This document shows, piece by piece, positions 7,654-15,419 of a DNA stretch of 64,000 nucleotides. The stretch is from Pseudoalteromonas sp. T1lg75 (GTDB lineage: Bacteria > Pseudomonadota > Gammaproteobacteria > Enterobacterales > Alteromonadaceae). Each line of letters starts with the position of its first letter. Position 1 is the first letter of the stretch. The stretch is from the NCBI RefSeq assembly GCF_002964705.1, contig NZ_PQCD01000062.1, positions 298,290-362,289 of the forward strand. Reading direction: 5' to 3'. The position numbers and the translations under genes are program-made. The notes beneath the pieces are model-generated. The model ran no database searches. It was given only the letters and a program-made list of their open reading frames with translations, and was not told the DNA's origin.

Positions 7654-8598
7654 ATGCCAGCGAGCCTTTGCCTGATCATTGCCACCTTTTTATGGGGAAG
7701 CTCTTTTATCTCTTTAAAGTATGCAGTGGGAGTCTATGACCCGACTGTGGTGATTTTTTTGCGCATGCTCACCACCCTGGCGGTGTGCCTGTGCTTATGG
7801 CGTTTTGTAAAACGCTTTGAATACCAAAGTGGTGACTGGAAATACCTGCTGGGCATGAGTCTGGCCGAGCCCTGTTTATACTTTTTATTCGAAGGCCACG
7901 CCATGGAATACACCTCGGCGTCTCAGGCTGGGGTGATAGTCTCCTGTTTACCGCTGATCGTCGCATTCTTGGCCTTTTTTATGCTCAAAGAGCACATTAG
8001 CCGCGCCATTATCGTCGGCTTTACCCTGTGTATCGGCGGCAGTGTGCTGCTGACCCTGGTCTCGCCAAGCTCGGAGCAAGCGCCCAACCCCTTACTAGGC
8101 AACACCTTGGAATTCCTGGCCATGGTCTGCGCCGCCTTTTACACCGTGAGCGTAAAACGCCTGTGCAGCCGCTATGCGCCGCTTACGCTTATTGCCTTGC
8201 AGGGTCTGGCCGGCTCGATTTTCTTTGCGCCCTTTTTACTCTTTGTGGAAATGCCGCAGCAACACGACCCGGTGGCCTTTGCCCATATTCTTTACCTGGG
8301 CACCTTTGTTACCCTGGGCGGCTACGGCATGTATAACTATGCCATCAGCAAGGTATCCGTGCTGACAGCGGCGGCCTACTCAAACCTTATCCCCATCTTC
8401 ACCCTGCTGCTGTCGGCCATAGTGCTGAGCGAGATCCTGACCCTGTGGCAATGGCTCAGCATCGCCGTGGTTTTTATCGGGGTGATGATAAGCCAGCGCC
8501 ATCAAGCATTGGTGGTCGACCTCGACGAAGAGGATATCAGCGAGGCCGATACCAGCAAACGCAACTCGGTCCCGGCTACCGGCGAGTTAAAGGGATAA
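7654..8598 (+). CDS. EamA/DMT-family transporter
   Basis: A 314-residue inner membrane protein with about ten hydrophobic segments in two EamA repeats. The first starts at the N-terminus with the typical FLWGSSF motif; the second begins near FLAMVCAAFYTVSVKRL. It probably exports a small metabolite, but the substrate cannot be told. The last ~28 residues (VVDLDEEDISEADTSKR...) form a hydrophilic tail after the final helix. That tail is encoded in DNA that also encodes the C-terminus of the sortase on the other strand, an overlap of 97 bp. Confidence 0.9.
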   Translation: MPASLCLIIATFLWGSSFISLKYAVGVYDPTVVIFLRMLTTLAVCLCLWRFVKRFEYQSGDWKYLLGMSLAEPCLYFLFEGHAMEYTSASQAGVIVSCLPLIVAFLAFFMLKEHISRAIIVGFTLCIGGSVLLTLVSPSSEQAPNPLLGNTLEFLAMVCAAFYTVSVKRLCSRYAPLTLIALQGLAGSIFFAPFLLFVEMPQQHDPVAFAHILYLGTFVTLGGYGMYNYAISKVSVLTAAAYSNLIPIFTLLLSAIVLSEILTLWQWLSIAVVFIGVMISQRHQALVVDLDEEDISEADTSKRNSVPATGELKG

Positions 8599-9119
8599 CA
8601 GGTCACCAGATGCAGGCCGCTGGCTGCGGCGGCCTGAGTATCGCTTTGATGCACCACCTGTTTGCTGTCGATGCGATAACTCAGGGTGCGACCATCGCGC
8701 AGCGTCAGGCTTAATTCATCGCCCACCTGCACATGGCGTAAAAACGCGAAGTGAGTGTCGTTATGGGCGGCAATCACACTGGCGCCCTCACCTCCAAGCG
8801 GCCCAAAGGCCTCATCATGAGTTGGTGCAAACGCAAGATTACGGCCGCTGCTGCCGGCCAGCACAAAACGCTCCAGCGCCAAATGGGGCACACTCAATTT
8901 GGCCACCACATGGGTGTCGGCATAATACCAGGGCGGAATATTGGCTCCGGGCGCTGCCAGGCTTTGCTGCCAGGCCCGCTCAATAAACCATTGCGCCAAC
9001 CAAGCCTTGCTCTGCATGTAGGCGCCCTGAGCAAAAAAGCTCGCCCCCAGCGCAAACAGGCCGATGGCGCCGTAGCGCCAATAACTTGTCCGGGCCGCTA
9101 CTCGCTTTCCCTTAGCCAT
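8502..9119 (-). CDS. Class GN (Gram-negative) sortase
   Basis: A cysteine transpeptidase expected to process the single C-terminal sorting signal of the neighbouring VIT/vWA protein at the inner membrane. 205 residues, with one N-terminal membrane helix (about residues 17-33). The catalytic residues are His119 in VIAAHNDTHF, Cys174 in LVTCYPF and Arg187 in GTELRLLV. Its ATG overlaps the end of the upstream target gene by 8 bp, implying translational coupling. The 3' end runs 97 bp into the convergent EamA gene, and the codon for the catalytic Arg lies in the overlap. Class GN sortases are dedicated to one target, which agrees with the layout. Confidence 0.93.
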   Translation of the reverse strand: MAKGKRVAARTSYWRYGAIGLFALGASFFAQGAYMQSKAWLAQWFIERAWQQSLAAPGANIPPWYYADTHVVAKLSVPHLALERFVLAGSSGRNLAFAPTHDEAFGPLGGEGASVIAAHNDTHFAFLRHVQVGDELSLTLRDGRTLSYRIDSKQVVHQSDTQAAAASGLHLVTCYPFNSPVAGTELRLLVSASLISSSSRSTTNA

Positions 9120-11148
9120 GAGCCTGTCCCCGCTCTCGTCTCAACCAAGCGGCCGTGCTTAACATCAAGAGTGCGCCCAATAATAAGTACCACAGGGATT
9201 GCCCGTCGGTTTGCGCAAAACGTTGCACCCGCTGGCCGCTGGCGACGTTATTGGCCACCTGCTCCTTATGCTGTGCCACGGTCGATGTGGCCACCTCTTC
9301 GACGGCAATAAAGGCGGTAAAGGGGCTAAGCAACTGGTGTTTCAGGGCCAAATCCAGCACCTGTGGGCGTACCGCTTCGGCCGGGTTATAAAGCAAGAGC
9401 GAGGCAATTTGCTGACGCGCCCACAAGCGGGCAATGGCTTCGCTGTGCGGATAGGTTTGACCGGTCTCGTGCATGGGCATGGTTAAGCGCAACGGTCCAT
9501 GCTGGGTGTTGGCGTCGATATAAATATCCTGTTGCTGCGGCGCCAGTTTGATCGCCACCATCAGCGGCTCACCAAAGTAGAGATCCGGCAAGGGCTGCGG
9601 CCAATAGGACAATTCCTTGGCGCGCGCCGCGCTTAGGCGTACATCGCGCAGCGCCGGATTTTGCAGCCGTTCAAACAGGTCCTGCATCTGGGTTTTTACC
9701 TCGCTGCCATCGCTGATAAAGGTATAGCTGCCGCGGCCAACATGGGCGGCACGACGCATAAAGTAGCCATTGGGGGCACTGCCTATGCCCACGGTAAAGA
9801 GGCGGTTATCACCAAGTTGCCCCTGCACCAAATCAAACAGGGCTTGCTCGTTGCCGACGCTGCCGTCGGTTAAAAACACCACCTGACGCACATAGCTTGG
9901 ATGCGTTTTACCATCGAGGGCCAAGTCCAGCGCCTGCGCCATTTCCGTACCGCCATCGGCCTGTAATTGATAGACAAAGCGCTCGGCATCGGCGCGGTTA
10001 AAGGCATTGGCCGCCACCGCCTGAGGGCGGAATAAGCGCGCACTGCTGTCAAAGTCGATAATGTTAAAACTGTCGTTTTCATCCAGGTTATCAAGTGCAT
10101 AGAAAAGAGCCTGCTTGGCCGCATCCATGGAGCTGCCGTGCATGGAGCCGGAGCTGTCAATCACAAAGATAAGCTCACGGGCCAGGCGCTGCTGGGCGCT
10201 AAACTGGTCGCTTGGCGGCAACAGCATCAGCAGTCCATAGTCGCCGCTTTGCGCCGTTTGTCGAAAGAAGGCTGCCTGCGCCTGCTGACTCGGCGACACC
10301 TTGGCACGCAGCACAAAATCGCGATTCATGGCATCGTCACGTAATTGCACCCGGTAACGGCCAAAATCCGGATTACTCACCTGAGCCAGGTAGTGAGGCG
10401 TGCGGATCTGCTCCAGCTGCAAACCAAAATCTATCTCTATATCCAATTGCAGTAAGGGCTCACGCGAACTGTCGATAAAGTCCTGCTGCTGTGCCAGTTG
10501 CTCAACAAATTTAGGCGCCAGCCAGCCCTGCGCGCCATTATTGGTGGCGTTTGCAGTGGCTCGTAATTCTTCCAGGGCATGACTACGAGGATGATAGCGC
10601 GGTGTAAAGGTCATCGGCAGGCGCACGCTGAGCTCGGCATCGCGAAAACGGATCATTTCCTGATAACTCAGAGTGATTTCCACCCGCTCTCCGGGGCCAA
10701 GATTAGCAACCCGCGAGGAAAACATATTGGCGCGCTGCTGCTTTACCAAGGCCGCCCGTTTACCGGCACGCTGGGCGGCGCGATATTGACGCTCGGCCTG
10801 CTGCTTCTCGGCAATTTTACCCACTATGGTGCGCTCGCCGACCTTCATGGTCATGGCATGCACCGCGCTTTCGCTTGGCAGTGGAAACAGATACTGGGCG
10901 TTGACCGCAAAGGGGTGGCGATTTACAAACACCTGGGTCACCTGCACCTGGTTGATCAGCCCGGTGATCTGCATGGACGCTCGGGTACTCAAAAGGACGC
11001 CGGGCGCCACATTCGTTCCCTGAACATCGCTAAATTGCAGTTGTGCCTGGCCGCCGGAGAAGGCAATGGCATTGGCGGGGGTAAAGAAAATTAGGGATAA
11101 AAGGCTCACGGCGAGGGCTGTGAGCACTTTGTTAGGACAACTCAACAT
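9112..11148 (-). CDS. Marine proteobacterial sortase target protein (VIT and vWA domains)
   Basis: The dedicated substrate of the adjacent sortase. 678 residues from the ATG at 11148, which has GAGGA 8 bases upstream. A signal peptide (ALAVSLLSLIFFTPANA) is followed by a VIT domain (about residues 35-170), then a vWA domain from ~325 with the MIDAS motif DSSGS at Asp331. The C-terminus has a membrane helix (LWYLLLGALLMLSTAAWL) and a basic tail RRER, the tripartite sorting-signal layout. A clear LPxTG-like pentapeptide is not visible; the stretch RFAQTD just before the helix is the best candidate. It lies between pdsO and the sortase gene in one operon. Confidence 0.93.
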   Translation of the reverse strand: MLSCPNKVLTALAVSLLSLIFFTPANAIAFSGGQAQLQFSDVQGTNVAPGVLLSTRASMQITGLINQVQVTQVFVNRHPFAVNAQYLFPLPSESAVHAMTMKVGERTIVGKIAEKQQAERQYRAAQRAGKRAALVKQQRANMFSSRVANLGPGERVEITLSYQEMIRFRDAELSVRLPMTFTPRYHPRSHALEELRATANATNNGAQGWLAPKFVEQLAQQQDFIDSSREPLLQLDIEIDFGLQLEQIRTPHYLAQVSNPDFGRYRVQLRDDAMNRDFVLRAKVSPSQQAQAAFFRQTAQSGDYGLLMLLPPSDQFSAQQRLARELIFVIDSSGSMHGSSMDAAKQALFYALDNLDENDSFNIIDFDSSARLFRPQAVAANAFNRADAERFVYQLQADGGTEMAQALDLALDGKTHPSYVRQVVFLTDGSVGNEQALFDLVQGQLGDNRLFTVGIGSAPNGYFMRRAAHVGRGSYTFISDGSEVKTQMQDLFERLQNPALRDVRLSAARAKELSYWPQPLPDLYFGEPLMVAIKLAPQQQDIYIDANTQHGPLRLTMPMHETGQTYPHSEAIARLWARQQIASLLLYNPAEAVRPQVLDLALKHQLLSPFTAFIAVEEVATSTVAQHKEQVANNVASGQRVQRFAQTDGQSLWYLLLGALLMLSTAAWLRRERGQAHG

Positions 11149-11173
11149 AATTTGGTCCTCGGGTTGCGGTGGC

Positions 11174-11890
11174 TTAGTTTTTCGCCATGCGGTTTTGCTG
11201 CGCACCGCGGGCCGTCAAGGTTACGCGACGATCAAAGAAGTTCGTTTCATATTCGTTACCATTGGCGACAATTTTCTGCTCACCTCGCCCTTCGGCGAAC
11301 AGCTGAGTGGCGGCCACGCCTTGCTTTACCAGGTATTGCTGCACCGCATCGGCACGGCGCTGAGACAGGTCTAGATTCGCTTGCTCATCCCCTTGCACAT
11401 CGGCATAGCCATTAAGGTTAAGGTTTAAGTCCGGCTTGCGCTTAAGGATCTGCGCAAGGTGATCCAGCTGCTCGGCAAAGTGGGGTTCGATGTGCGCCGA
11501 GCCGGAGCGAAACTGCACCGTCATGGCTAAAAGGTTGTCGATACGGGCTTGCTCTAAACGATTTTGCTCATCTTCCAGGGCGTTGATTTGCGCAGTCAGC
11601 GCGCGGTTTTGCTGCAAAGTACTGTGCAACTGTTGCTCCGTGTCCTGGTATTGGCTCAGCTGCACTTGCTGTGACTTGATGGTGCTGTACGCCGCTTCCT
11701 TTTCGCCGATAATGCCGCCGATAAAGGCTCCGGCAAAGGCACCGATAGGGCCGCCAACAATGGCCCCTACCGTGGCACCGGCGCCCAGACCCCAGGCGGT
11801 TTCCGTGGCCAGCTCTTTTTGCTCTTTTGCCATCGCTGGCGCCGCTACCAAAGTTGATACTAATGCAGTTACTAAAATGTGTTTTTTCAT
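11174..11890 (-). CDS. pdsO: Sortase-associated OmpA-like protein PdsO
   Basis: First gene of the sortase operon, ending 25 bp before the target gene. 238 residues from the ATG at 11890; AAGGA is 8 bases upstream of it but directly abuts the alternative ATG at 11899. There is a signal peptide, then a glycine-rich zipper-like hydrophobic region (GAGATVGAIVGGPIGAFAG), a coiled coil of ~60 residues, and a C-terminal OmpA-like peptidoglycan-binding domain (NGYADVQGDEQANLDLSQRRADAV). It probably links the envelope to peptidoglycan. The partner two-component genes found in some relatives are not here. Confidence 0.88.
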   Translation of the reverse strand: MKKHILVTALVSTLVAAPAMAKEQKELATETAWGLGAGATVGAIVGGPIGAFAGAFIGGIIGEKEAAYSTIKSQQVQLSQYQDTEQQLHSTLQQNRALTAQINALEDEQNRLEQARIDNLLAMTVQFRSGSAHIEPHFAEQLDHLAQILKRKPDLNLNLNGYADVQGDEQANLDLSQRRADAVQQYLVKQGVAATQLFAEGRGEQKIVANGNEYETNFFDRRVTLTARGAQQNRMAKN

Positions 11891-12097
11891 CGTCGTCATC
11901 CTTCAATTCTTAATGGGTTGGGGCAAGAACAGAAGTGGTTGCTTCCTCGCCTTGCTTGGTAGTTATTAAAACAAGGCACAGTGGCAACAAAGGGGCGCAA
12001 AAATGGAAAAACAGAGGGCAATTATGGCAACAAAGTGGCAAGCCTGAGCGCCAACTTAACAGGCTTTAAAACAGGGAGTTAAAGCATAGAAAGAAGT

Positions 12098-12187
12098 TGT
12101 AGGTCGGGCTTTCAGCCCGACAAAAGAGCAACATTGGTTAAATTTGTCGACGCAAAGCATCGACCTACAAGGCTAAAGCCTCGCCCA
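12098..12187. repeat. Dispersed intergenic repeat, copy 1, overlapping the 3' end of murI
   Basis: The sequence opens with TGTAGGTCGGGCTTTCAGCCCGACAA (a small hairpin) and closes with TTGTCGACGCAAAGCATCGACCTACAAGGCTAAAGCCTCGCCCA. The closing part recurs at 48915-48966. TGTAGGTCG and CGACCTACA form outer inverted repeats. It resembles REP-like intergenic repeats of gammaproteobacteria. The murI stop codon (12165-12167) and last residues are inside it. Confidence 0.75.
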
Positions 12188-13007
12188 AAGTACCAAGCGA
12201 CAAGGTGCAAACACTCGGCCACAGCACCTGTAACTGGGCGCTAAAGCGCTGACTGTCACCACTGGTGAGTAAACGTACTCGACCCGGCGTTGCGCTGGGC
12301 TCCGTTCCTAACTGCGTTTTTAACTGCGTTCCTAACTGAGAGCTTGGCGCTAAACGGCGCTGCAATTGCAAGGCCACCGCCTGCTCGGTGGTGATAAGGC
12401 TGACACCTTTAGGCAGAATGCGTCTTAGCAAGGGGGCAATAAAGGCGTAATGAGTGCAGCCCAAGACCAGCACATCCACACCCTGGCTCAGTAGAGGCTC
12501 ACAATAACGACGCAATAGTGCCTCCGTGTGATCACCGTCGAGATGCAGGGCTTCTATGGTCGCCGCCAATTCGGGGCAAGGTTGAAAAACAATGCGCCCC
12601 AGGTCTTCGGCCTGTTGCCGGCACAGGCGCTGAAAGCTCTGCGACGCTATGGTACTGGGGGTGGCCAGCACGCCAATAACACCACTTTTGCTTTGCTGCA
12701 ATGCGGGTTTCACGCCGGGTTCGACGCCAACTATAGGTAAAGAGTAATGCGCCCGCAGTGAGCCAATGGCCGCCATGGTGGCGGTATTACAGGCCACCAC
12801 CACCGCCTTGGCGCCCTGGGTCGCCATATAATCGACTATGGCATGGCAGCGCCCGCGTATTTCGTCCTGCGTTTTACTGCCATAGGGCATAAAGCCGGAG
12901 TCGGCGATATAAAGCAGGTCTTCGCTCGGCAGCAACTGATGCACCGCCTGGGCCACGGCAAGGCCGCCGACGCCGGAGTCAAAAATACCTATCGCTTGCT
13001 TATTCAT
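12165..13007 (-). CDS. murI: Glutamate racemase
   Basis: Interconverts L- and D-glutamate for peptidoglycan synthesis. 280 residues from the ATG at 13007 (MNKQAIGIFDSGVGG); an ATG 15 bases upstream is an alternative and neither has a strong ribosome site. The catalytic cysteines are in ACNTATMAA and GCTHYAF, and the FDSGVGG motif is at the N-terminus. An extra run rich in TQLGT/LKTQ repeats occurs in the C-terminal third. The last residues (GEALAL) and the stop codon are encoded by a dispersed repeat, so the C-terminus has been recruited from repeat DNA. Confidence 0.95.
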   Translation of the reverse strand: MNKQAIGIFDSGVGGLAVAQAVHQLLPSEDLLYIADSGFMPYGSKTQDEIRGRCHAIVDYMATQGAKAVVVACNTATMAAIGSLRAHYSLPIVGVEPGVKPALQQSKSGVIGVLATPSTIASQSFQRLCRQQAEDLGRIVFQPCPELAATIEALHLDGDHTEALLRRYCEPLLSQGVDVLVLGCTHYAFIAPLLRRILPKGVSLITTEQAVALQLQRRLAPSSQLGTQLKTQLGTEPSATPGRVRLLTSGDSQRFSAQLQVLWPSVCTLSLGTLGEALAL

Positions 13008-13251
13008 GGACGAGTTACGCATTATCTGGAGGGTAAACCTTTGGATGGCAAATTTTAGGGCCTTTGACGGTCAAAGCCAAGTCCAATCACGGCATCCCCC
13101 TCTTTCCTCTCGCACGCCTTCGGCAGAACCTTCGGTATAACCTTGCCTAAATGCCAATAGCTGCTAAAAATTAATGCTTACCGCGCGTAAATTCAAAGAG
13201 TAATACGCATTCCATTTTCATAATCAAACACCGCATCAGGGAGAGTCCCCA

Positions 13252-13806
13252 ATGAGTAAGGATGTATATATCACGGTTCGTATTAATGATAAGTGTCAGC
13301 CCATAGACCGCGGCGACACCTATGAAGACCCATTGGATGAGGTATTGCAGCGACTGCAATTGGGGGAAGTCACGGGTGCCGGCACCCAGCTTAACGCAGA
13401 AAACCAGATTGAGTATTGTGAGCTTGACGTCTTGGTCAGCGGCGATATCGACCAGGCCAAGCGCGCCATTATCGACACCCTGGAGGGGATCGGTTTGCCC
13501 AAGGGCTCTAAGCTGTTTATTGACCGCGACGAATTTGCCATCGGCAATCATGAGGTGCTGGCCCTGCATTTCGATAACCTCACCCTGCCCGAGACCATTT
13601 ACGAGCAACACGATATCAACGATGTGCTCGCCGAGGTTGAAACCCTGCTGGCCCACAGCGGCAAACGCAATTGCCACAGCAGCACCCATCACGAAACCAT
13701 CGTCTACTATGGCGGCCCCTGCTTTACCACCATGGAGCAGCGCATCCTCGACTATGTGCGCCAACATCCGCTGTGCCAAAACGGCAGGATCACCCAGGCG
13801 GCGTAA
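13252..13806 (+). CDS. Hypothetical protein
   Basis: A 184-residue cytoplasmic-looking acidic protein that I do not recognise. It begins MSKDVYITVRINDKCQPIDRG. A first half of alternating strands and helices contains VSGDIDQAKRAIIDTLEGIGLPKGS; a histidine-rich stretch (CHSSTHHET) and the segment YYGGPCFTTMEQR follow. The ATG is preceded by a GGGAGAG site about 8 bases upstream. It is monocistronic, with a bidirectional terminator after it. Base composition matches the core, so it is probably a lineage gene rather than a recent acquisition. Confidence 0.75.
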   Translation: MSKDVYITVRINDKCQPIDRGDTYEDPLDEVLQRLQLGEVTGAGTQLNAENQIEYCELDVLVSGDIDQAKRAIIDTLEGIGLPKGSKLFIDRDEFAIGNHEVLALHFDNLTLPETIYEQHDINDVLAEVETLLAHSGKRNCHSSTHHETIVYYGGPCFTTMEQRILDYVRQHPLCQNGRITQAA

Positions 13807-13823
13807 GTTACTAGGATTGAATT

Positions 13824-13853
13824 AAAAAGGGTGACGCTTAGGTCACCCTTTTT
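13824..13853. terminator. Bidirectional terminator between the hypothetical gene and the BaiN-type gene
   Basis: A perfect 12-bp stem AAAAAGGGTGAC / GTCACCCTTTTT with loop GCTTAG lies between two convergent genes and has a T-run on both strands. Confidence 0.9.
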
Positions 13854-13879
13854 ATTAATCTTGTCTTTTGTGGGAAAGC

Positions 13880-15064
13880 CTAACAATACTGCCCACAGGC
13901 GAAGCCGCAGCTCCACGCATATTGGAAGTTGTAGCCGCCGAGCCAGCCGGTGACGTCGGTGACTTCACCGATAAAGTACAGGCCAGGGGCTTTTTTCGCT
14001 TCAAAGGTTTTTGAGCTGAGCTCATCCGTATCCACGCCGCCTAATGTCACTTCGGCGGTGCGATAGCCTTCGGTGCCATTGGGTTTGATTTGCCAGTTGT
14101 GCAGGTAGTCATGCAGCGCGGCAATTTGGCCGTGGGTCAGCTGATTGATATTGGCCTCAGGAATGGCCTTGGTGTCGTGCAGCATTTCCACAAAGCGCTT
14201 AGGTAAAATAGTCGCCAAGGCATTTTTCAATGACTTTTGTGCGCTTTGCTGACGTTGTTGTTCTAACCATTCGGTGATGTTTAGGGTAGGAAGTAAGTTA
14301 ATACTCACTGCCTGCCCTGCGCGCCAAAATGAGCTGATTTGCAAAATGGCCGGGCCCGATAAGCCGCGGTGAGTAAAGAGAATATTCTCGCGAAATTGGG
14401 TACCGCACTCGCTTGTCACCAGGCAATCGACGCTGATGCCCGAGAGGCCATCAAAACGGTCTTTATCATGCTGGTGCAGGGTAAATGGCACCAAGGCAGC
14501 CATGGTAGGCAACACCTTTAAGCCGAACTGCTCGGCAATTTTATAACCGATTGGCGTGGCGCCGAGTTTTGGCATGGTAAGGCCACCGGATGCCACTACC
14601 AGGGATTCACATTCATAGGTGTGCGTGCTGGTTGTTACTATGTAGCCTTGCTCGGTTTTTTCCACACTGATGACTTCGCTGCGCAATTGTACGCTTACGC
14701 CCGCCCATTCACATTCGGTCATAAGAATATCGACGATGTCTTGAGCGCTGTTATCACAGAACAATTGGCCGAGGGTTTTGTGGTGGTATTGCAGGCCGTG
14801 GCGGTCGACCAGGTCGATAAAGTCGCGCTGAGTGTAGCGACTCAAGCAGGATTTTACGAAGTGCGGGTTGGCACAGAGGTAATTTTCGGGGCTGGCATTT
14901 TCGTTGGTGAAGTTACAACGACCACCGCCGCTGATCAGGATCTTACGGCCGGGCTTTTTGCCCATATCGACCACCACTACATCGCGGCCACGGTAACCCG
15001 CTTGCGCTGCACACATTAAACCCGCAGCACCGGCACCAATAATCACCACATCTTTTTTAATCAC
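13880..15064 (-). CDS. BaiN/HI0933-family flavoprotein (NAD(P)/FAD-dependent oxidoreductase)
   Basis: 394 residues, the normal length of the HI0933/YhiN family. The Rossmann FAD motif is VVIIGAGAAGLMCAAQAG at the start. The family motif GRKILISGGGRCNFTN is near residues 39-54 and GGLTMPKLGATPIGY near 170. The C-terminal FAD contact is YFIGEVTDVTGWLGGYNFQYAWSCG. The substrate is unknown for most members, so I give no gene symbol. It is convergent with the preceding hypothetical gene and has no obvious operon partner. Confidence 0.9.
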   Translation of the reverse strand: MIKKDVVIIGAGAAGLMCAAQAGYRGRDVVVVDMGKKPGRKILISGGGRCNFTNENASPENYLCANPHFVKSCLSRYTQRDFIDLVDRHGLQYHHKTLGQLFCDNSAQDIVDILMTECEWAGVSVQLRSEVISVEKTEQGYIVTTSTHTYECESLVVASGGLTMPKLGATPIGYKIAEQFGLKVLPTMAALVPFTLHQHDKDRFDGLSGISVDCLVTSECGTQFRENILFTHRGLSGPAILQISSFWRAGQAVSINLLPTLNITEWLEQQRQQSAQKSLKNALATILPKRFVEMLHDTKAIPEANINQLTHGQIAALHDYLHNWQIKPNGTEGYRTAEVTLGGVDTDELSSKTFEAKKAPGLYFIGEVTDVTGWLGGYNFQYAWSCGFACGQYC

Positions 15065-15419
15065 AACATCACCCCTAGAAAAACCGCCGCTATTCTACCA
15101 AGCCAGGGCCGACAAAGATATTTACCCGGGTTAATTAAACGCGCCGAATGCCAGACAAGAGCACCGAATTTAAACGCAGGTTGAATTGCACCCAAAGCAA
15201 CAATAGAACAAAAACCAGCCAACCAAAACTAAACCAAAAGTATTAATGGAAACAAAAATAAAGGTACTAAGTGATTAATTTTAACCGTATATACGGCCAG
15301 ATATAACAACTTGTACCTCTTTTATTTCCAAAAGTTATTACAAAAATATTAACAAATAATTTACCATCCTCTGCGAAGTGTACCATTTGGGTACAAACTA
15401 AAAATAAATGGGGACTCTT
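15065..15419. promoter_or_regulatory. AT-rich regulatory region upstream of the S8 protease
   Basis: About 355 bp without a gene, AT-rich in its right half. An inverted repeat GTACC-ATTTG-GGTAC lies at 15380-15394, 25 bp before the protease start, and GTATATAC lies near 15287. GGGG about 8 bases before the ATG at 15420 is the likely ribosome site. I cannot name a promoter or operator with confidence. Confidence 0.35.

Noticed and set aside
15380..15394. GTACC-ATTTG-GGTAC inverted repeat as an operator
   Set aside because: The arms are only 5 bp and no second copy is seen; kept as a note only.
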